A stretch of DNA of 64,000 nucleotides, from the NCBI RefSeq assembly GCF_001469165.1, contig NZ_JABX01000004.1, forward strand, positions 1-64,000, given 5' to 3'. The notes beneath the pieces are model-generated. The model was not told where the DNA came from. It searched no databases and worked only from the letters and a program-made list of their open reading frames with translations. The DNA is from Thiohalocapsa sp. ML1. Its GTDB lineage: Bacteria > Pseudomonadota > Gammaproteobacteria > Chromatiales > Chromatiaceae. The translations under genes and the position numbers were made by a program. Positions 33,786 through 46,338 of this stretch are shown here, piece by piece (positions within the stretch are counted from its first letter, which is position 1; each line of letters begins with the position of its first letter).

Positions 33786-34000
33786 CGGGAGGAACCTCGA
33801 AAAGCACCGGCGGGCCGGGCGGCGCACACGCCCTGCAGCGCGGCGGGGAAAACGCGATCATCGCCGAAAAGGCTTGGCGCCGTCGCCGGATGTTATGCGT
33901 GGAGTTGCCTGCCCGCAAGACGGGTCGCAGCCGAGCGGCACCGGCCGACAGCACCGGGTCGACGAGATTCGATGGGTGTTTGGTTCGTTAGCCGAGGCTT

Positions 34001-34178
34001 CGCGGCTGGAAGCCGCTGCCATGAGGGAACATCGCGGCTGGAAGCCGCTGCGATGATTGAAGATCGCGGCTGGAAGCCGCTGCGATGATTGAAAATCGCG
34101 GCTGGAAGCCGCTGCGATGATTGAAGATCGCGGCTGGAAGCCGCTCCCACGGGGGAAGATTCGCGGCTGGAAGCCGCT
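34001..34178. repeat. 32-bp tandem hairpin array, six units
   Basis: CGCGGCTGGAAGCCGCT starts at 34001, 34033, 34065, 34097, 34129 and 34162 (periods 32, 32, 32, 32, 33). The core GCGGCTGGAAGCCGC is a six-pair hairpin. The intervening text (GCGATGATTGAAGAT) is itself repeated, so there are no CRISPR spacers. The outer units are diverged, the inner ones almost identical, as for a growing tandem array. Confidence 0.93.
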
Positions 34179-34190
34179 CGAACGGCGCAG

Positions 34191-34217
34191 CAACAAAAAA
34201 GGGGCGCCGGAGCGCCC
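34191..34217 (-). terminator. Intrinsic terminator of the fba operon
   Basis: GGGGCGC and GCGCCCC form a seven-pair stem (loop TCCG) followed on the minus strand by six T, about 40 bases after the fba stop. Confidence 0.9.
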
Positions 34218-34258
34218 CTTGTTCTCTTCCGTGTGCAGTCCGCCGGAGCGGACCGGGG

Positions 34259-35323
34259 TCAGTTGACCTTCGGGTCGAGCTCGCCCTTGAGGTAGCGGTC
34301 GGTCATGGCTTCCAGCGACAGCACCTTGATCTTGCTCGCGTTGCCGGCGGTGCCGAAGGCCTCGTAGCGCGCCTGGCAGATCTCCTTCATGGCCTTGGTG
34401 GAGGCCGCGAGGTACTTGCGCGGGTCGAAGTTCTTCGGGTTCTCGGCGAGGTGCTTGCGGATGGCGCCGGTGGAGGCCATGCGCAGGTCGGTGTCGATGT
34501 TGACCTTGCGGACACCGTTCTTGATGCCCTCGGCGATCTCCTCGACGGGCACGCCGTAGGTCTCGCCCATGTCGCCGCCGAACTGGTCGATGATCTTGAG
34601 CCACTCCTGCGGCACGCTAGAGGAGCCGTGCATGACCAGATGGGTGTCCGGAATGCGGGCGTGGATCTCCTTGATGCGCTCGATGGCCAGGATGTCACCC
34701 GTCGGCGGCCGACTGAACTTGTAGGCGCCGTGGCTGGTGCCGATGGCGATGGCCAGCGCGTCCACGTGCGTGTCCTTGACGAACTGGGCGGCCTCTTCCG
34801 GATCGGTCAAGAGCTGGCTGTGGTCGAGCTGGCCTTCGGCGCCGGAGCCGTCCTCTTCGCCGGCCATGCCGGTCTCGAGCGAGCCCAGGCAGCCGAGCTC
34901 ACCCTCGACGGAGACGCCGCAGGAATGCGCCATATCCACCACCTGGCGGGTGACGCGGGCGTTGTACTCGTAGTCCATCGGCGTCTTCATGTCCTCGCCG
35001 AGGGAGCCGTCCATCATGACGGAGCTAAAGCCGAGCTGGATGGAGCGCTGGCACACCGCCGGGGAGGAGCCGTGGTCCTGGTGCATGACCACCGGGATAT
35101 GTGGAAACTCCTCGATGGCGGCCAGGATCAGGTGGCGCAGGAAGGGTGCGCCAGCGTACTTGCGGGCACCGGCGGAGGCCTGCACGATGACCGGGGAGTC
35201 GGTCTCGTCGGCGGCCTCCATGATGGCGCGCATCTGTTCCAGGTTGTTGACGTTGAAGGCCGGGACGCCGTACTGATGCTCGGCGGCGTGGTCCAGCAAC
35301 TGGCGGAGTGAGATCAAGGCCAT
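34259..35323 (-). CDS. fba: Class II fructose-bisphosphate aldolase, Calvin-cycle subtype
   Basis: Zinc-dependent aldolase that joins or splits fructose- and sedoheptulose-bisphosphate. The 354-residue product has [26 protein letters not shown], zinc ligands in [61 protein letters not shown] and [14 protein letters not shown]. The insertion around GSLETG and the overall form match CbbA-type aldolases of autotrophs. AGGAG precedes the ATG. It is the last gene of tkt-gap-pgk-pyk-fba and ends at an intrinsic terminator. Confidence 0.97.
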   Translation of the reverse strand: MALISLRQLLDHAAEHQYGVPAFNVNNLEQMRAIMEAADETDSPVIVQASAGARKYAGAPFLRHLILAAIEEFPHIPVVMHQDHGSSPAVCQRSIQLGFSSVMMDGSLGEDMKTPMDYEYNARVTRQVVDMAHSCGVSVEGELGCLGSLETGMAGEEDGSGAEGQLDHSQLLTDPEEAAQFVKDTHVDALAIAIGTSHGAYKFSRPPTGDILAIERIKEIHARIPDTHLVMHGSSSVPQEWLKIIDQFGGDMGETYGVPVEEIAEGIKNGVRKVNIDTDLRMASTGAIRKHLAENPKNFDPRKYLAASTKAMKEICQARYEAFGTAGNASKIKVLSLEAMTDRYLKGELDPKVN

Positions 35324-35383
35324 GGGGCTCTCCTGTGTGGCTGAGTGGGGGTCGAAGTTGAATGGAAGGGGGCGGCGCGCGCC

Positions 35384-36826
35384 TCAGTCGCCGGCCAAGA
35401 GCTTGTGCTCGCCGACGCGCATGATCTTCATGATGTTGGTCTGTCCCTCGACGCCGCCGCGGTCGCCCTTGGTGATGATGACCAGGTCGCCGTCGGTGAC
35501 GGTGCCTTGGCGCAGCAACTCCTCGATGACCTCGCGGTTGACCTCGTGCATGTTCTTGCTTGCGACGTCGAAGTTTATCGGGTAGACGCCCCGATAAAGG
35601 GTCACTTTTCGTCGGGTATGCACCACCCGGGTCATGGCATAGATCGGGATGCCGGTGTTGAGCCGGGACATCCACTTGACCGTGCTGCCAGACTCAGTGA
35701 GCGCGGCCACCGCCTTCACACCCAGGTGATTGGCTGCGTACATCGCGGACATGGCGATGGCCTCATCCACGCGCTTGAAGCGGGTGTCGAGCCGGTGGCG
35801 GGACTTGCGCCGGTAGTTCTCGGACTCGGCACAAATGCGATCCATGGCCGCGACGACCTTGGCCGGGTACTTGCCTACCGAGCTCTCGGCGGAGAGCATC
35901 ACGGCGTCGGTGCCGTCGAGCACGGCGTTGGCCACGTCGAAGACCTCGGCGCGGGTCGGCATCGGGCTGTCGATCATGGACTGCATCATCTGCGTCGCGG
36001 TGATGATGACGCAGTCGAGGTCCCGCCCCTCGCTGATGAGGCGCTTCTGCACGGCCGGCAGCTCGGCATCGCCGATCTCAACGCCGAGGTCGCCGCGGGC
36101 GACCATGATGACATCGGAGGCCTTGATGATGTCGGTGGCGTGCTCCAGCGCCTCGGCGCGCTCGATCTTGGCGACGATGCCGCCCTTGCCGCCGGCCTGC
36201 GTGAAGAGCTGGCGGGCGAGATGCACGTCGTCCGCGCTGCGCACGAAAGACACGGCGAGGTAGTCCGCCGCCACGTCCGCCGCGAACAGGATGTCCGCCT
36301 TGTCCTTGTCCGTGAGCGCCGGCGCCGACAGGCCACCGCCGCGCTTGTTGATGCCCTTGTTGTTCGAGAGCTTGCCGCCGATCACCACGGTGCAGTCGAT
36401 TCGCCGCCCGTAGATCTCGGCGACCTCCAGCTCGATGGCGCCGTCGTCGAGCACGAGCTGGTCGCCGGGCATCAGGTCATCGGCGAGCATCGGATAGGTG
36501 CAGCCGACGCGGGTCTCATCGCCTGAGTCGAGCGGGCAGTCCAGATCGATGCTGAAGCTCGCGCCCTCGGCGAGCTCGACGCTGTCGTTCTTGAAACGGC
36601 CGACGCGGATCTTCGGCCCCTGCAGGTCCACGAGCACGCCGAGCGGCGTCTTCGTCGCCTTGGCCACGGTGCGCACGCGCTCGACGCGCTTGCGCTGGCG
36701 CTCATGGGAGTCATGGCTCATGTTGAGCCGCGCGACATTGAGGCCGGCAGCCACCATGGCCTCGAGCACGCCGGGGGCGTCCGTGGCGGGACCGAGGGTG
36801 GCGACGATCTTAGTACGACGAGGCAT
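35384..36826 (-). CDS. pyk: Pyruvate kinase (PykA type)
   Basis: Transfers phosphate from phosphoenolpyruvate to ADP. The 480-residue product has MPRRTKIVATLGPATDAPGVLEAMVAAGLNVARLNMSHD, LSNNKGINKRGGGLSAPALTDKDKADI (as in E. coli PykA), MVARGDLGVEIG, and ATQMMQSMIDSPMPTRAEVFDVANAVLDGTDAVMLSAES, the catalytic and effector regions. Start at MPRRTK matches the family. It stands between pgk and fba, 60 bases before fba and 133 bases after pgk; the latter gap contains heptad arrays. Confidence 0.97.
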   Translation of the reverse strand: MPRRTKIVATLGPATDAPGVLEAMVAAGLNVARLNMSHDSHERQRKRVERVRTVAKATKTPLGVLVDLQGPKIRVGRFKNDSVELAEGASFSIDLDCPLDSGDETRVGCTYPMLADDLMPGDQLVLDDGAIELEVAEIYGRRIDCTVVIGGKLSNNKGINKRGGGLSAPALTDKDKADILFAADVAADYLAVSFVRSADDVHLARQLFTQAGGKGGIVAKIERAEALEHATDIIKASDVIMVARGDLGVEIGDAELPAVQKRLISEGRDLDCVIITATQMMQSMIDSPMPTRAEVFDVANAVLDGTDAVMLSAESSVGKYPAKVVAAMDRICAESENYRRKSRHRLDTRFKRVDEAIAMSAMYAANHLGVKAVAALTESGSTVKWMSRLNTGIPIYAMTRVVHTRRKVTLYRGVYPINFDVASKNMHEVNREVIEELLRQGTVTDGDLVIITKGDRGGVEGQTNIMKIMRVGEHKLLAGD

Positions 36827-36833
36827 AGAGGGT

Positions 36834-36867
36834 GGCTAGGTGCTAGGTGCTAGGTGCTAGGTGCTAG
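36834..36867. repeat. CTAG heptad array (GGTGCTA)
   Basis: Four direct units just upstream of the pyk start codon, in the pgk-pyk spacer. Confidence 0.92.
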
Positions 36868-36935
36868 GGCAGTCAGGCGACGGATCAGGCTGTCGACATG
36901 GGCAACAGGCGCAAGCGGCAATGTGAGTCCGCCTA

Positions 36936-36968
36936 CCCCTAGCTCCCAGCTCCTAGTCCCTAGCCCCT
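36936..36968. repeat. CTAG heptad array (inverted) at the pgk end
   Basis: CCTAGCT/CCTAGTC/CCTAGCC units; on the minus strand the first unit supplies Arg-Gly and the TAG stop of pgk. Confidence 0.9.
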
Positions 36969-38135
36969 CTCCTCCAGCATCGCCACCGCCGGCAAGGTCT
37001 TGCCCTCCAGGAACTCCAGGAAGGCACCGCCGGCCGTGGAGATGTAGGACACCTTGTCGTAGATGTCGTACTTCTGGATGGCGGCGATGGTGTCGCCGCC
37101 GCCGGCGAGCGTGAAGGCGTCGGTCTCGGCGATGGCCATGGCGATGGCCTTGGTGCCCTCGCCGAACTGGTCGAACTCGAACACGCCGACCGGGCCGTTC
37201 CAGACCACGGTGCCGGCGCTGCGGATGATGTCGGCCAGGGCAGCGGCGCTGTCCGGGCCGATGTCGAAGATCATGTCGTCTTCGGCAACCTCATCTACCT
37301 TCTTCTGCACGGCGGGCTCGTTCTCATCGAACTGCTTGCCGCAGACCACGTCCGTGGCGATCGGGATGGTGGCGCCGCGAGCGGTCATCTTTTCCATCAG
37401 CGCCTCGGCCGTGGGCACCAGATCGGCCTCACACAGCGACTTGCCGACCTCATGCCCGCTGGCCTTGATGAAGGTGTTGGCGATGCCGCCGCCGACCACG
37501 AGCTGATCGACCTTCTCGGACAGGGCTTCGAGCACCGTGAGCTTGGTGGAGACCTTGGAGCCGCCGACGATGGCGACCATCGGGCGCTTGGGGTCGGCCA
37601 GGGCCTTGTTCAGCGCGTCCAGCTCCTCGGCCAGCAGCAGGCCGGCGCAGGCGGCAGGCGCGAACTTGCCGGCGCCATGCGTGGAGGCCTGGGCGCGGTG
37701 GGCAGTGCCGAAGGCGTCCATGACATAGACGTCGCAGAGCGCGGCGTACTGCTTGGACAGCGCCTCGTTGTCCTTGCCCTCGCCCTTGTTGAAGCGCACG
37801 TTCTCCAACAGCACCAGCTCGCCGTCGGCGACGTCCGGAGCGGTTTCCAGATAGTCCTTCACGAGGCGCACCTCGCGGCCCATCTTCGCGCTCAGATCCG
37901 CCGCCACCGGCGCCAGCGAGTCCGCCTCGGAATACTCGCCCTCCGTCGGGCGGCCCAGGTGCGACATGACCATGACCTTCGCACCGGCCGCGAGGCAGTG
38001 CTCGAAGGTCGGCATGGACGCGGTGATGCGCGCATCGGACGTGACCTTGCCGTTCTTGACCGGCACGTTCAGGTCGGAGCGGATCAGCACGCGCTTGCCG
38101 GCGAGGTCGAGGTCGGTGAGCTTAATGAAGGACAT
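36960..38135 (-). CDS. pgk: Phosphoglycerate kinase
   Basis: Interconverts 3-phosphoglycerate and 1,3-bisphosphoglycerate, used in glycolysis and in the Calvin cycle. The 391-residue product has [86 protein letters not shown], and [16 protein letters not shown] followed by GGGDTIAAI, all standard. The stop codon is inside a CTAG heptad array, which has replaced the natural C-terminal codons after MLEE. Third gene of the carbon-metabolism cluster. Confidence 0.97.
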   Translation of the reverse strand: MSFIKLTDLDLAGKRVLIRSDLNVPVKNGKVTSDARITASMPTFEHCLAAGAKVMVMSHLGRPTEGEYSEADSLAPVAADLSAKMGREVRLVKDYLETAPDVADGELVLLENVRFNKGEGKDNEALSKQYAALCDVYVMDAFGTAHRAQASTHGAGKFAPAACAGLLLAEELDALNKALADPKRPMVAIVGGSKVSTKLTVLEALSEKVDQLVVGGGIANTFIKASGHEVGKSLCEADLVPTAEALMEKMTARGATIPIATDVVCGKQFDENEPAVQKKVDEVAEDDMIFDIGPDSAAALADIIRSAGTVVWNGPVGVFEFDQFGEGTKAIAMAIAETDAFTLAGGGDTIAAIQKYDIYDKVSYISTAGGAFLEFLEGKTLPAVAMLEERG

Positions 38136-38225
38136 GAACGGTACCTCAGTAGATTTGTCGGTAGATGTTGTCGGTATTCGAGCGATCTGGAAAACGCGGG
38201 GTCGCTTTCCGCATCGTTCGAATCA

Positions 38226-38295
38226 GGTGCTAGATGCTAGGGCCTAGGTGCTAGGTGTCACGCCCCCTAGCACCTAGCCCCTAGCCCCTAGCCCC
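38226..38295. repeat. CTAG heptad arrays, two facing sets
   Basis: GGTGCTA-type units followed by inverted CCTAGCACC and TAGCCCC units, forming an interrupted inverted repeat between gap and pgk. The right edge touches the gap stop codon (TGAGGGGCTA on the minus strand). Confidence 0.9.
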
Positions 38296-39424
<1,129 letters not shown>

Positions 39425-41437
39425 TCAGATGAGGCTATTGACGGCGTCCACGACCGCCTCGACGGTGACACCAAGGGCCTTGTAGACATCCGCAGCCGGC
39501 GCGGACTCGCCGAAGGTATCCACGCCGATGACGATGCCCTCCATACCGATGTACTTCGGCCACAGGCTGGAGACGCCCGCCTCCACGGCGACGCGCGCCG
39601 GCACGGTGGCGGGCAGCACCATGGCCTTGTAGGCATCGTCCTGGGCGTCGAAGGTATCCATGCTCGGCATGGACACGACGCGGATCTTGTGGCCCTTGGC
39701 GGTGAGCTGCTCGGCCGCCTGCATGGCCAGCTCCACCTCGGTGCCGGTGCCGATGATGATGGCCTCGGGCAGGCCCTGGCACTCCTTGAGCACGTAGGCG
39801 CCGCGGGCAATGGCGCGGATCTGGTTGTCGTCGCGCTCCATGTGCGGCACGGCCTGGCGGGAGAAGATCAGCGCGGTGGGGCCGCCGGTGCGCTGGATGG
39901 CGAGCTTCCAGGCGACGGCGCTCTCCACCGCATCGCAGGGCCGCCACGTGGACATGCGCGGGGTCAGGCGCAGGATGGACACCTGCTCCACGGGCTGGTG
40001 GGTCGGGCCGTCCTCGCCTAAGCCGATGGAGTCGTGCGTGTAGACGAAGATCGGGTTGATCTTCATCAGCGCCGCCATGCGCACCGCGTTGCGGGCGTAC
40101 TCCATGAACATCAGGAAGGTCGCGCCGTAGGGCTTGAAGCCGCCGTGCAGCGTAAGGCCGTTCATGACCGCGGACATGCCGAACTCGCGCACGCCGTAAT
40201 ACAGGTAGTTGCCGGCGGCGTCCTGCGGCCCGATGCCCTTGCAGCCCTTCCACAGCGTCAGGTTGGAGCCGGCCAAGTCGGCCGAGCCGCCGAGCAGCTC
40301 CGGCAGCAGCGGGCCGAAGCCGTTCAGCGCGTTCTGCGAGGCCTTGCGGGTGGCGATCTTCTCGGCCTTCTCGTCCACGGCCATGATGAATTCCCAGGCC
40401 TTGCGGTCGAAGTCGGCCGGCAGCTCGCCCGCCATGCGGCGCTTGAGCTCGGCGGCCTCGGCCGGGAACGCGGCCTTGTAGGCGGCGAGCTTCTGCTGCC
40501 AGGCGCTCTCGGCGGAGGCGCCACGCTCCTTCGCGTCCCAGCCCTGGTAGATGTCCTCGGGGATCACGAAGGGCGGATGCGTCCAGCCCAGCGCCTCGCG
40601 GGTCAGCGCGATCTCGTCGTCGCCGAGCGGCGCGCCGTGGCACTCCTCCTTGCCCTGCTTGTTCGGCGAGCCGTAGCCGATGATGGTCTGGCAGCAGATC
40701 AGCGACGGCTTGTCGGTGACGGCACGGGCCTCTTCGATGGCGGCCTTGATGGCCTCCGGGTCATGGCCGTCCACCTTGGGGATGACGTGCCAGCGGTAGG
40801 CCTCGAAGCGCTTGGGCGTGTCGTCCAGGAACCAAGCCGGCACGTCGCCGTGGCCGCGCACCTCGCCGTCGATGGAGATGTTGTTGTCGTCGTAGAAGGC
40901 GATGAGCTTGCCCAGACCCAAGGCGCCGGCGAGCGAGCAGGCCTCATGCGAGATGCCCTCCATCAGGCAGCCGTCGCCGAGGAAGACATAGGTGTGGTGA
41001 TCGATGATGTCGTGGCCGGGCTTGTTGAACTGCGCGGCGAGCACCTTCTCGGCGAGCGCCATGCCGACGCCGTTGCTGATGCCCTGGCCGAGCGGGCCGG
41101 TGGTGGTCTCGATGCCCGGGGCGTAGCCGTACTCCGGATGGCCGGGGGTCTTGGAATGCAGTTGGCGGAACTGTTTCAGGTCATCGATGGACAGATCGTA
41201 GCCGGTCAGGTGCAGCAGCGAGTACATCAGCATCGAGCCGTGACCGTTGGAGAGCACGAAGCGGTCGCGATTCGTCCAGTTGGGGTTCGCCGGATTGTGC
41301 TGCATGAAGTCGTTCCAGAGCACCTCGGCAATGTCCGCCATGCCCATCGGGGCACCGGGATGGCCCGAGTTGGCCTTCTGGACAGCATCCATGCTGAGTG
41401 CACGGATCGCATTCGCGAGCTCTTTGCGTGAGGACAT
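39425..41437 (-). CDS. tkt: Transketolase
   Basis: Thiamine-diphosphate enzyme of the pentose phosphate and Calvin cycles. The 670-residue product has [59 protein letters not shown], the ThDP motif [40 protein letters not shown], and [22 protein letters not shown]. The ATG at 41437 follows a GGAG site; upstream codons in the frame are not conserved. First gene of the tkt-gap-pgk-pyk-fba cluster, the common arrangement of Calvin-cycle-associated genes in autotrophic proteobacteria. No RuBisCO or phosphoribulokinase gene is in the window. Confidence 0.97.
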   Translation of the reverse strand: MSSRKELANAIRALSMDAVQKANSGHPGAPMGMADIAEVLWNDFMQHNPANPNWTNRDRFVLSNGHGSMLMYSLLHLTGYDLSIDDLKQFRQLHSKTPGHPEYGYAPGIETTTGPLGQGISNGVGMALAEKVLAAQFNKPGHDIIDHHTYVFLGDGCLMEGISHEACSLAGALGLGKLIAFYDDNNISIDGEVRGHGDVPAWFLDDTPKRFEAYRWHVIPKVDGHDPEAIKAAIEEARAVTDKPSLICCQTIIGYGSPNKQGKEECHGAPLGDDEIALTREALGWTHPPFVIPEDIYQGWDAKERGASAESAWQQKLAAYKAAFPAEAAELKRRMAGELPADFDRKAWEFIMAVDEKAEKIATRKASQNALNGFGPLLPELLGGSADLAGSNLTLWKGCKGIGPQDAAGNYLYYGVREFGMSAVMNGLTLHGGFKPYGATFLMFMEYARNAVRMAALMKINPIFVYTHDSIGLGEDGPTHQPVEQVSILRLTPRMSTWRPCDAVESAVAWKLAIQRTGGPTALIFSRQAVPHMERDDNQIRAIARGAYVLKECQGLPEAIIIGTGTEVELAMQAAEQLTAKGHKIRVVSMPSMDTFDAQDDAYKAMVLPATVPARVAVEAGVSSLWPKYIGMEGIVIGVDTFGESAPAADVYKALGVTVEAVVDAVNSLI

Positions 41438-41854
41438 AAAGATGTCTCCTCGGTCGGGTTGTCGATTCGATGTGGTTCGGAAGTGGAATCGCCCGTCCAG
41501 AGGCCGAGCCGGCCGACGGGCGATTTCACGATGAGCGGCAACAGACCTCGCGGCAGCGCTGCACATGCGTCCGCGGTTGCGGGTCCGGCGGGCTAAGCAC
41601 CCACGGACACCGACATGTCGGACCTGATCGACCCGTCGCAAGCGCCCGCAGCGGGGCGCCGGGGGGGATGGCAAGGGGCCGGGTATTGTTGCCCAAGATG
41701 CGCGGTTGAGCCAACCACGGACGCCGTGGGCGGCGGCGTCACCTTCATAACTTTCTAATATTAAGGATTTCGGTCGGCTATAGGCAAGCCAAAACCGCAG
41801 CCGCCCGGCGGGCGGTCCCCGGCAGGCGCCGCGGCGAGCCGCCGAAACCCGGCG
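41438..41854. other. Upstream region of tkt
   Basis: Contains the tkt leader and an unusually AT-rich stretch at 41744-41768 (TAACTTTCTAATATTAAGG). The rest is GC-rich with no recognised repeat and no gene. Confidence 0.5.
41744..41768 (-). promoter_or_regulatory. AT-rich candidate control site upstream of the tkt cluster
   Basis: On the minus strand the text CCTTAATATTAGAAAGTTATG is the only AT-rich segment in 400 bases and contains T-N11-A spacing of the LysR type, the class to which CbbR belongs. It is about 310 bases upstream of the tkt start. Regulation by CbbR is inference. Confidence 0.25.
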
Positions 41855-42412
41855 TCAATCCTCGCGCCACTTGATGGAACAGCCCACGCTCGGGATCTGC
41901 TCGGCCGGCCCCTGGCCCGTCTCGGCCACCTGCTGCATGGCCAGGAACAGGTCGCGGCGCACGTCCGGCGGCGCCGTCTCCTTGCGGCTCGCATCGAGCC
42001 GGCCGCGGTACTGCAGCCCAAGCCCGGCGTTGTAGCCGAAGAAGTCCGGCGTGCAAACCGCACCAAAGGCCTTGGCGACCTCCTGCGTCTCGTCGAGCAG
42101 GTACGGGAACGGGAAGTCGAGCTCGGCGGCGATCCGCTGCATGTTCTCAAACGAGTCTTCGGGGTAATCGCTCGGGTCGTTGGACATGATGGCCACGGAG
42201 CCGACGCCGAGCCCCGCGAGCTCGCGCGCATCGCGCACCAGGCGCTCGCGCACCGCCTTCACGTACGGGCAGTGATTGCAGATGAACATCACCAGGAGCC
42301 CGTTCGGGCCCTTGCAGTCGTCGCGGGTCCAGGTCTTGCCGTCGATGCCGGGGAGCGCGAAGTCCGGCGCCGGCCGGCCGAAGTCACACACGGGGGTTTC
42401 GAGGGATACCAT
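41855..42412 (-). CDS. Thioredoxin-fold redoxin (AhpC/TSA-like)
   Basis: A 185-residue cytosolic redoxin. It has CDFGRPAPDFALPGIDGKTWTRDD, then the active region GLLVMFICNHCPYVKAVRERL with a CNHC pair in place of a classical CxxC, and VAIMSNDPSDYPEDSFENM, FPYLLDETQEVAKAFGAVCTPDFFGY and a last cysteine in SVGCSIKWRED, which is the pattern of the small AhpC-like thioredoxin family. Reaction not specified; peroxide or disulfide reduction is likely. A single gene divergent from metK. Confidence 0.88.
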   Translation of the reverse strand: MVSLETPVCDFGRPAPDFALPGIDGKTWTRDDCKGPNGLLVMFICNHCPYVKAVRERLVRDARELAGLGVGSVAIMSNDPSDYPEDSFENMQRIAAELDFPFPYLLDETQEVAKAFGAVCTPDFFGYNAGLGLQYRGRLDASRKETAPPDVRRDLFLAMQQVAETGQGPAEQIPSVGCSIKWRED

Positions 42413-42611
42413 CGCGGTTACCTAGGGTTCCGATCAGGATAAACAGGGCGGACATGGTAACCCAATGTGCCGAAAGGCTCTGCCCCGATCGCCTATTCAT
42501 AGCCGTGCCCGACGTTGTAACATGGCCAACTGCCGATCGCCGCAGTCCCCCGCGGTACCCGTTTCTTGTCACCCCACCACCGAGCGCGCCCAGGGCGCCT
42601 GCAAATTGCTT

Positions 42612-43781
<1,170 letters not shown>

Positions 43782-43790
43782 CGCCCGCGT

Positions 43791-43813
43791 GGCGCCGGCA
43801 TCCTGCCGGCGCC
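43791..43813 (+). terminator. GC hairpin after metK (possible terminator)
   Basis: GGCGCCGGC and GCCGGCGCC form a perfect nine-pair stem with loop ATCCT, ten bases after the stop codon. There is no T run, so termination would need another factor. Confidence 0.4.
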
Positions 43814-43918
43814 GCGTGTGCTCAGGGACGCGTGCGCAGCCCTGGCCGCGAAGAGCTCGGCGCCGCAACCACTAATGCATTTGCGTCCGGCGGACTAGAG
43901 TGCTTGACGACGGCAGAT

Positions 43919-43938
43919 GCTTGCAGGTGAGTCAAGTT
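43919..43938 (+). repeat. GATGAGTCAAG dispersed element, copy 4
   Basis: GCTTGCAGGTGAGTCAAGTT, one base different from the other copies; a GGCCGAG array begins ten bases later. Confidence 0.75.
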
Positions 43939-43947
43939 TCTTGGCGA

Positions 43948-44000
43948 AGGGCCAAGGGCCGAGGGAGCTATCCTCGGCCCTTGGCCCTTGGCCCTTGGTT
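43948..44000. repeat. Inverted GGCCAAG/GGCCGAG array
   Basis: AAGGGCCAAGGGCCGAGG faces CCTCGGCCCTTGGCCCTTGG plus one extra unit; the stem is about 18 pairs. Confidence 0.85.
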
Positions 44001-44003
44001 CGC

Positions 44004-44017
44004 CGGTGAGTCAAGTT
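44004..44017 (+). repeat. GATGAGTCAAG dispersed element, copy 5 (partial)
   Basis: CGGTGAGTCAAGTT, lacking the TTGCAG part. Confidence 0.6.
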
Positions 44018-44079
44018 CTCGACGGGGCGCCGGACTGGCGCGAGGCGTCGGGATCGCAATCGAACCGAGTGCCCACCGA

Positions 44080-44185
44080 TCCCCGATAGCGATTTCGATA
44101 GCGATAGCGATTTCGATAGCGATAGCGATTTCGATAGCGATTTCGACGAACACGACTCCTCGATCTGAGGCGAAGCCTCGTTAGC
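44080..44185. repeat. Hexad plus GACGAGTCG module, inverted copy
   Basis: On the minus strand: GCTAACGAGGCTTCGCCTC, a GAGGAGTCGTG segment, then ATCGAAATCGCTATCG hexads. It matches 20819-20896 unit by unit over about 60 bases. GAGGCTTCGCCTC is a hairpin. Confidence 0.78.
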
Positions 44186-44219
44186 ATCGATCCGAGCCAT
44201 CCACCGGGAGACCTCGCCG

Positions 44220-45125
44220 ATGACCAGCATTGCCCCGAACCGCGCCCTCCCGCCGTCGTCGCCCGCGGCCGACGCAGAGCCGGACCGCACGCTGACGCCC
44301 GGTTCCCACGACGGGCGCCTGGTCTCCGAGGACACCTACTGGCGGGAGTACTACTTCGAGTCGGACATCCACTACGAATGGAACAACGGCCGCTTGGAGG
44401 AGAAGCCCGTGTCCGACTACGCTACCATCCTGGTCTACCAGTGGCTGACGGCGCTGCTGCGGCACTTCCTGCAAGCACGGCCCATGGCCAAGCTGATTGC
44501 GCTGGAGCTTGGCTTTCGGCTGCCCCTGCCCGGCGGAGTCGTCATCCGCAAGCCGGACAGCGCCGTGGTGCGCGACGACAACCCGCAGCCGCTGTTGCCC
44601 CACGACGCCAGCTACCACGGCGTCTACGACCTCTGCATCGAGGCCCTGTCGGACCGCAAGCGGCGCGACATCGAGCGCGATGCCGTCACCAAGAAGCGGG
44701 AGTACGCCGTCGGCGGCGTGCCGGAGTACTACATCCTGCACCATGCGCCGGAACACCAGGCGTTCTTCAGCCGCACCGAGACCGGGCTGTATCTGCCCAT
44801 CGAGCCCGAGGACGGCGTCATCCGCTCCTGCGTGCTGCCGGGCTTCCAGTTCCGCCTGTCGGACCTGATCGAGCAGCGCGACGACGAGGCGCTGCGCGAT
44901 GACCCGATCTATGCCGACTTCGTACTGACCGGCTGGCGCGAAGACCGCGAGCGCGCGGAGGCCGAGGCGCGGCGCGCGGAGGCCGAGGCCGCCCGTGCCG
45001 ACGCCGCGGCCGCCCGCGCCGACGCCGAGGCCGCAGCCCGCAAGGCGCTGGAGGCAGAGATAGCGAGGCTGCGTGCGGACACAAGCGCCAGCTCCCGCGT
45101 TGACCGTCCGGCACAGGCAGACTAA
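44220..45125 (+). CDS. Uma2-family protein with C-terminal coiled coil
   Basis: Uma2 (DUF820) proteins have a PD-(D/E)XK nuclease fold and are abundant in cyanobacteria and some purple bacteria; their role is unsettled. The 301-residue product has [19 protein letters not shown] at about 45-65, [53 protein letters not shown] with the expected E-x-L-S-x(n)-D-x(2)-K-x(2)-Y-A-x(2)-G-V-x-E-Y-W-type core. The last 55 residues are a repetitive Glu/Ala/Arg coiled coil ([19 protein letters not shown]). GGGAG precedes the ATG. purT begins 16 bases after its stop, so they may share a transcript. Confidence 0.88.
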   Translation: MTSIAPNRALPPSSPAADAEPDRTLTPGSHDGRLVSEDTYWREYYFESDIHYEWNNGRLEEKPVSDYATILVYQWLTALLRHFLQARPMAKLIALELGFRLPLPGGVVIRKPDSAVVRDDNPQPLLPHDASYHGVYDLCIEALSDRKRRDIERDAVTKKREYAVGGVPEYYILHHAPEHQAFFSRTETGLYLPIEPEDGVIRSCVLPGFQFRLSDLIEQRDDEALRDDPIYADFVLTGWREDRERAEAEARRAEAEAARADAAAARADAEAAARKALEAEIARLRADTSASSRVDRPAQAD

Positions 45126-45141
45126 CCACGGAAGCATCGCG

Positions 45142-46338
45142 ATGAGAATCGGCACCCCGCTCTCCCCCAATGCGACCCGCGTCATGCTGCTCGGCGCCGG
45201 CGAGCTCGGCAAGGAAGTCATCATCGCGCTGCAGCGGCTCGGCATCGAAGTCATCGCCGTGGACCGCTACGCCAACGCGCCCGGACACCAGATGGCGCAC
45301 CATGCGCGGGTCATCGACATGGCCGACCCCATCGCGCTGCGCGCGCTGATCGACGCCGAGCGGCCGGCGATCATCGTGCCGGAGATCGAGGCCATTGCGA
45401 CCGACGTGCTCGCCGACGTCGAGCAGGCCGGCCTGTGCGAGGTCATCCCCACCGCCCGCGCCGCGCAGCTCACGATGAACCGCGAGGGCATCCGCCGGCT
45501 GGCCGCCGAAGAGCTCGGGCTGCCGACGTCGCCCTATGCCTTTGCCGACGATTTCGACACGCTGCAACGCAAGGCCGCGTCCATCGGCTGTCCGTGCATC
45601 ATCAAGCCCGTCATGTCCTCCTCCGGCAAGGGGCAGTCGCGCGTGGACGACGCCGGTGCGCTCCAGGCGGCCTGGGACTACGCCATGGCGGGCGGGCGCG
45701 TCAATCGCGGCAGGGTCATCGTCGAGGGCGTGGTGGACTTCGACTTCGAGATCACGCTGCTCACCGTGCGCAGCGGCCCGCACGGCGGCGAGATCACCAC
45801 CCATTTCTGCGACCCGGTCGGCCACCGCCAGGTCCACGGCGACTACGTCGAGAGCTGGCAGCCGCAGCCGATGACCGCCGCGGCGCTGGCCAAGGCGCAG
45901 GACATCGCCCGGCAGGTCACCGGCGCCCTGGGCGGGCGCGGCCTCTTCGGCGTCGAGCTGTTCGTGCGCGGCGACCAGGTCTGGTTCAGCGAGGTCAGCC
46001 CCCGCCCCCACGACACCGGCATGGTCACCATGGCCTCCCAGCCCCAGAACGAGTTCGAGCTGCACGCCCGCGCCATCCTCGGCCTGCCGGTGGACACCCG
46101 CCGCGACGCCATCGCCGCCAGCGCCGTCATCTACGGCGGCATGGACGCCACGGGCATCGGCTACGACGGCGTCGCCGATGCGCTCAGCGTGCCCCAGTCG
46201 GATCTGCGGCTGTTCGGCAAGCCCGAGGCGTTCACGCGCCGGCGCATGGGTGTCGCCTTGGCGCGCGGGGCGGATGTCGATGAGGCGCGGACCCGGGCGA
46301 CGCAGGCGGCGGCGGCGGTCGTCACGCGGGCGCCCTGA
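45142..46338 (+). CDS. purT: Formate-dependent phosphoribosylglycinamide formyltransferase
   Basis: Uses formate and ATP to formylate glycinamide ribonucleotide in purine synthesis, an alternative to folate-dependent PurN. The 398-residue ATP-grasp protein has [67 protein letters not shown], and [33 protein letters not shown], all PurT hallmarks. The ATG at 45142 gives the normal start ([18 protein letters not shown]). Preceded closely by the Uma2-type gene. Confidence 0.96.
   Translation: MRIGTPLSPNATRVMLLGAGELGKEVIIALQRLGIEVIAVDRYANAPGHQMAHHARVIDMADPIALRALIDAERPAIIVPEIEAIATDVLADVEQAGLCEVIPTARAAQLTMNREGIRRLAAEELGLPTSPYAFADDFDTLQRKAASIGCPCIIKPVMSSSGKGQSRVDDAGALQAAWDYAMAGGRVNRGRVIVEGVVDFDFEITLLTVRSGPHGGEITTHFCDPVGHRQVHGDYVESWQPQPMTAAALAKAQDIARQVTGALGGRGLFGVELFVRGDQVWFSEVSPRPHDTGMVTMASQPQNEFELHARAILGLPVDTRRDAIAASAVIYGGMDATGIGYDGVADALSVPQSDLRLFGKPEAFTRRRMGVALARGADVDEARTRATQAAAAVVTRAP

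Larger units (their letters stand above)
33786..34258. other. Spacer with 32-bp hairpin array upstream of fba terminator
   Basis: Holds about 215 bases of leader for the saccharopine-dehydrogenase-like gene, the six-unit 32-bp array (34001-34178), and the fba terminator. No gene is supported. Confidence 0.7.
43782..44219. other. Composite repeat spacer after metK
   Basis: Contains a perfect nine-pair hairpin (43791-43813), two GATGAGTCAAG elements (43919 and 44004) flanking an inverted GGCCGAG array (43948-44000), and an inverted hexad/GACGAGTCG module (44080-44185) that ends 35 bases before the Uma2 gene. No gene is supported. Confidence 0.8.

Noticed and set aside
34001-34178. CRISPR array
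   Set aside because: The 32-base units are repeated in full, so no unique spacers exist, and there are no cas genes in the window.
42420-42611. SAM-responsive riboswitch upstream of metK
   Set aside because: I could not recognise a conserved core of any SAM or SAH riboswitch class in the leader; a covariance-model search would decide.
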